From Platycnemis pennipes (lineage: Eukaryota > Arthropoda > Insecta > Odonata > Platycnemididae), in assembly GCA_933228895.1 (NCBI GenBank), contig OW121852.1, forward strand, positions 106,847,544 through 106,911,543: 64,000 nt of DNA. The letters run 5' to 3'. Positions 59,941 to 64,000 of this stretch are shown one piece after another (position 1 is the first letter of the stretch; every line of letters starts with the position of its first letter). The notes under the pieces were generated by a model. The model had not been told where the DNA came from and searched no databases. It worked only from the letters and a program-made list of their open reading frames with translations. The translations under genes and the position numbers were made by a program.

Positions 59941-60559
59941 AACTTTCATTCCCATTCTTTTACATTTCTTCCCGATCTGAAGGCCTATTAGTGCAGAAAC
60001 AGACTTGAAAACACATATGATATGATGGAGGAAAGTAAAGACAATACCTTGGGATAGTAAAGAGAATAAATTCATGTAGACCATCGTGACACCTTAACGG
60101 CGGATTTACATAGACAACTATGCATTCTACCACAAAAGTTGAAAAAAATGCCAAAATCAAACTATGATCAGAAATCACTCTTTGCCACGGGAAAATTACG
60201 ATGACAGTAAAATAAAAGGAATTAGGTCTGAATACGGAGCATAAATATCATAAAAGCCTAATGAATAGTAAATTGTCAAAACTGAGGAGCAGTGTCATCC
60301 AGAATTCAAAGCTTAAACATAAATCTATAAACAAAACAACTCGGTTGGAGTGCGAAAATAACCATCTCGTTCGAAACGCATATAGACTGGACAGTAAGCA
60401 CTCCGTAAGGATGCTGTATGATGAATTCCCACACATAAAACATTGCATAGCGTTGAAAATTAGACTGTTCGCAGCTCTCAGAGCACAAAAGGGATTTTTG
60501 GGGTGGAGGTTTAGGAATATGCAAACCCATATCGTACTTGCTGCATCATGACTCTCGGC
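59941..60559. other. Unannotated spacer
   Basis: No supported gene. A 96-residue frame (60261-60551) shows no domain. Confidence 0.4.
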
Positions 60560-60800
60560 AATGAAGCGGAATGCAAGATGAGCCATCGGGTGACGCGGAG
60601 GACGAAGCACAGTCCCGCCGGGCACAAAAACGCCCCTTATTATTAAAATTCAAGCGGCAAATGCGCCGCGTGATATCAGGACGAGGCTCGCACGTCCTGC
60701 CTGACATATCTAGGCCATGCGACCCGGGAGAAGCTGGTAACGTGACAGGGAGAGAGGATAATACCATGGGAGAGAGACGAGCAAAACCAACAATTAGAAT
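60560..60800. other. GC-rich patch
   Basis: Overlapping open frames of 126 (plus) and 120 (minus) residues share these bases. No domain. Probably noncoding. Confidence 0.4.
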
Positions 60801-60825
60801 CTCCAGAATAAGACTCCTGAAAAGC

Positions 60826-61010
60826 GGGTGTTTGTGTAGTCTTACACAGATTGCATTAATAGTAATGATTAATAAAATATTATATTTTATTTTATGTATT
60901 GGTTTCAATATCGAAAGGGGGTGTTTGTGTAGTCTTACACAGGTTGTATGAATAGTAATGATTAATAAAATAGTCTATTTTTTTTCTGTATTGGTTTCAA
61001 TGTTGAATAA
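60826..61010. repeat. Tandem duplication of a 93 bp unit
   Basis: GGGTGTTTGTGTAGTCTTAC starts at 60826 and again at 60919. Both units continue through AATAGTAATGATTAATAAAA and GTATTGGTTTCAAT with small differences. Confidence 0.95.
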
Positions 61011-61849
61011 AATACAATCTAGAAAATATTATAACGCGAAACGATAGGCTCATTGCATTAACGTGGAATACGACATACTTTATTCTACGAAACGAACATC
61101 AAAAAAACACCACTTGATATAAACGTATCCCACGATGGGGATTAACTTAAATTAACGGAAATAATGCGAAAACATTGAAGGAACAGGATGAGGTTCTGTT
61201 TCAGTGTCCACAAACAAGGTTGCAAGGAATACATATAAATCACTCTATGCACTCAAAACTATCGTAGTAAGAATTTCACTCACAGCTACATCGCATATAA
61301 TTAATGCATTATACTTAATTTGTTAATATTCAATTATCAAGGAGAAAATTTGAAGGACTGTGAACCCGAAATCACTGCACAAAACGAATCTTCTATCACT
61401 GAGGGAAAATTCGTCAAAAATCTAATTACTGATTAGAATTATCTGTCTCGAACAATATGAGGTACAAAGATTTTTGCCCATTTTCATCAAAAATAAAAGT
61501 CTATCGTGGCATAAGTGTTCTCGCAATCAACAATATCACACAATAGAGATTTTAAAGCGTACACACCCCAAATTAAAGCTCTCGTATCTACTACCTCCGA
61601 GTTTTCACCTGGCACATTGATTTCCGATTTGATGAAGAAAATCAAAAAAATCACAAGCATGTGATGAAAAAGCTAAAATGAATGCACGGAAACGATCGAT
61701 CCTGAGCCAAGAATTTTGTTTACCTTTTGCAACGAAATGCCGGAAAATAACAAGAGTATAACGTTACTCCCGGCACGTACAACTCTTTTAATTTCCACGG
61801 GAGAAGCATAAAAAATTTTCCCTCCAAATCTCCTAACAGAAGAGCGATG
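61011..61849. other. AT-rich spacer, nothing recognised
   Basis: No supported feature. Confidence 0.5.
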
Positions 61850-62110
61850 AAAAAGGCAGAAATTCTCTTTCCCATTTATCCCCTCCCTTCACACAGAGTT
61901 ATTCTCTCTCCCGATGTACGCTATTCGACGAAAGGGAGGTTGGGGTGGAGAATGTGGCCGAGGGGGAATAAAGAACGTGGAGAAAAGGCGAGAGCAACAA
62001 GGGCGAGAGGCAAAGGCAGAAAAACATATTGGAAGGCCGGAGAGGAATACGGGCAGGGAACTGGGTTGAAGCAAAGCTGTGTAGCGTATGCGGGACGATG
62101 AAGAGCAAAA
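61850..62110. other. Purine-rich block on the + strand
   Basis: G and A rich from about 61930. Open frames on both strands follow from composition. Confidence 0.45.
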
Positions 62111-62779
62111 TGAATACACATTGGTTGAAAACACCGAACGAAAGGAGAAGGAGACGAGGAAAATAGTGGACCTGCTTTTTCAATCTCGTTCCCGAACTCC
62201 CCTTTTTTAGCGTAGAATCTTCACTTCTAGGAGTAAAATCCCGATACATTATGGAAAATGTAGTTTCGAGGATGATGCCTAAGTGCAGCCAAAAAACCAC
62301 GAAGCTATTAATATTGAGTTGTTAGTATCAACACTATTCATTCACGTGAGGAGTTTTAATCGAGCACGGTCATAAAAAGTAAATATAAAAAAGAAGGGCC
62401 ATTGAAAGGGTACGAAAGGATATAAAGGCAAACGGCCATTTTAATCCTCCTACCATGGAAATTATTTCCTGCACGTACAGGGCTTCTTTTGCACAATATA
62501 GTCCCAAAAAACGTTAATGACGAACTTAGCTGGTGCAATGAAAATTAGCCGTACTCACACCGAACAACGTAACCATTACAACACGACATTGAAGGAGGCA
62601 CTTTCTCCATCCGCTCACCAAATGGAAATAACTCTTTCAGCTGACTCCTAAAAAAACAATAACCATCATCTGCACAAATGAGCAAGAATCATGATGTTTT
62701 TCCTCTGCATTTAAGAATGTCGAGGAGGTACTATATCACGAAATTACGAACTGGTAACTGAAAAATTGAAGTCGAGTAA
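62111..62779. other. Unannotated spacer
   Basis: No supported feature. Confidence 0.45.
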
Positions 62780-63320
62780 AAAGGAGAGAAGCTAAAGCAG
62801 GTGGAATCGTTCATCTAACTTGAGATCGATATAACACGGGACGGAAGCGGCACGACAGACATTAAGTGCGGAATGGTTCAAGCTAAGAAAGCATTCTCGA
62901 TGAAGAGATCACTTATGCGCACAAAGGAGAGCAGTTAGATTCAATGAAGTACTGCGAAAAACATTTGCACGGAGCTTGGCACTGTATGGGTGTGAGACAT
63001 GAACCTTCGGAATAGCTATTCACAAAGGAAAAGAATCCTTCGAGGCATGGTGTAGGTATAGGATGCTAAAGGTTGAATGGACGGCTGAAATGAAATATGA
63101 AGAAGTATACGGAGGTGAGGAGGTAAAAGATCAACGCCAAGCAGAGTACGACATTGAGAAACCATATGGATTCAATACAGAGAAATCAATGTATTTATCG
63201 AGAACATAACGTCAAAAGCAGCACGAAAGATCCCAAGAGGAGCAAGAAATGCATATACAGGCAAAATAAAAGGGATTTGGGAAAGAAAGGAGAGGCGTTG
63301 TTAACCGAGCTTAGAATTGT
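62780..63320 (+). pseudogene. Decayed LINE-A, reverse transcriptase C-terminal region
   Basis: A frame near 62790 reads KLKQVESFI, a stop, LEIDITRDGSGTTDI, then VQAKKAFSMKRSLMRTK. This corresponds to the VExFxYLxxxITRDG and AKxAFxxKRxL blocks of LINE reverse transcriptases. In shifted frames further on come ARSLALYGCET-like residues (about 62970) and MLKVEWTAEMKYEEVY (about 63061), matching the MLKIxWTxxxxNEEV block. Stops and frameshifts are frequent. It is grouped with LINE-A because its ITRDG block resembles the ITRN block at 15030. That grouping is tentative. Confidence 0.75.
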
Positions 63321-64000
63321 AAAATGATTGATGAATTTAAGAACCATATAAGGGCTTTTTAATAAAATATTGTTTAATATACCTCCATGAAATGAAAGAT
63401 AACGCAAGGTATCAAGGCCTATGATGTCAACGCAGGTACAACTTTTTGGCATCAGGTTCAGTAGTGGATCGAGCACAAATCATATCATTCGATATTCATC
63501 CATATAATAAAGGCTTATTTCCACAATCTGCTTCTTGGAGTTGCATTGCGTGGCCTTATCGATAAATCTTCACTTATGTCTCACCAAAATTCTTTTGAAC
63601 AATCGATATGAAGGCGCTTTATAATACTGCTCCCAGTAGGGCATTGACATTTCCACTTCCGTACGTTCTCGTACTCAAAAACTTCTATTTGATCCAAAAT
63701 ACGCGTCTCATATAAGTCAAGAAGGATTTTCATCTCAACAAAAGGATCCTGGGGGAGATTTCGAGTCCAATGGAATCCATAATTCCTCGTCGCTTGATAT
63801 ATTCATGGCGGAATCCGAACCGTTTACAGGAAATCCTCGGAGAGGAACTCACCTAAACCCTGCTCGTTCGTACCCATCAGCTGGTTGGAGAACCCAACGA
63901 GGGCTATCGATGAAATACTCCCGAAGTCTCCCAGGAGAACGATTTCCTTCGCTTCTCCATGTACTGAGACCTGATGTGCTGAGGAAGAGTCGAAGCTAAT
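63321..64000. other. Unannotated spacer to the window edge
   Basis: A 64-residue open frame (63805-63999) runs to the window end without a recognised domain. A host exon starting here cannot be excluded, because the window stops. Confidence 0.4.

Noticed and set aside
60571..60951. 126-residue + strand frame
   Set aside because: The opposite strand is open over nearly the same bases and its end runs through a tandem repeat. No domain.

Overview
This window looks like a gene-poor, intergenic or intronic stretch of an animal nuclear genome. It is most likely an arthropod, probably an insect. That is an inference from the repeat content: tRNA-headed SINEs, non-LTR retrotransposon remnants, a pogo/Tigger-type MITE, a PIF/Harbinger-like MITE, a mariner-type MITE, and short palindromic elements resembling the terminal parts of Penelope-like elements. 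There are no operons, no rRNA genes and no complete protein-coding gene. Open frames are short and scattered, and most long ones are by-products of purine-rich strands or lie in transposon remnants. I cannot name the species.

Layout. Positions 1-14,280 are mostly AT-rich and featureless, broken by two minus-strand SINE copies (455-697, 10397-10605), a decayed LINE (6945-7370) and a three-copy complex repeat (12862-13250). Position 14320-14589 holds one short open frame with coding-like third positions and a splice-donor-like end, the only candidate host exon. From 14890 to 16917 a LINE, a 153 bp Penelope-like insertion with a 12 bp target duplication, a Tigger-type MITE and a Harbinger-like MITE lie nested or end to end. 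From 17,000 to 26,010 GC- and purine-rich blocks alternate with AT-rich spacers and LINE 3' ends. From 26,131 to 33,850 there are a tandem duplication, a tRNA-like SINE head, further SINEs, a LINE tail and an RNase H fragment. From 38,209 to 40,085 lie a mariner-type MITE and a CR1/L2-like LINE end inserted in an older LINE of opposite orientation. From 45,331 to 46,648 there is a 1.3 kb inverted-repeat structure around RT remnants. From 47,010 to 53,270 several foldbacks and perfect hairpins occur. From 57,880 to 58,008 a 129 bp near-perfect palindrome carries a hammerhead-ribozyme-like core. The end holds a full-length SINE (59705-59940), a tandem repeat and another LINE copy.

I sorted the repeats into provisional families by comparing copies within this window. 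LINE-A copies are at 14890, 18850, 31240 and 62780. LINE-B copies are at 6945, 21185, 38385 and 39540. SINE-A has four copies and SINE-B two. SINE-C and SINE-D are less certain. These names are local labels, not database names. The GC-rich blocks could be regulatory DNA, but nothing in the sequence proves it.
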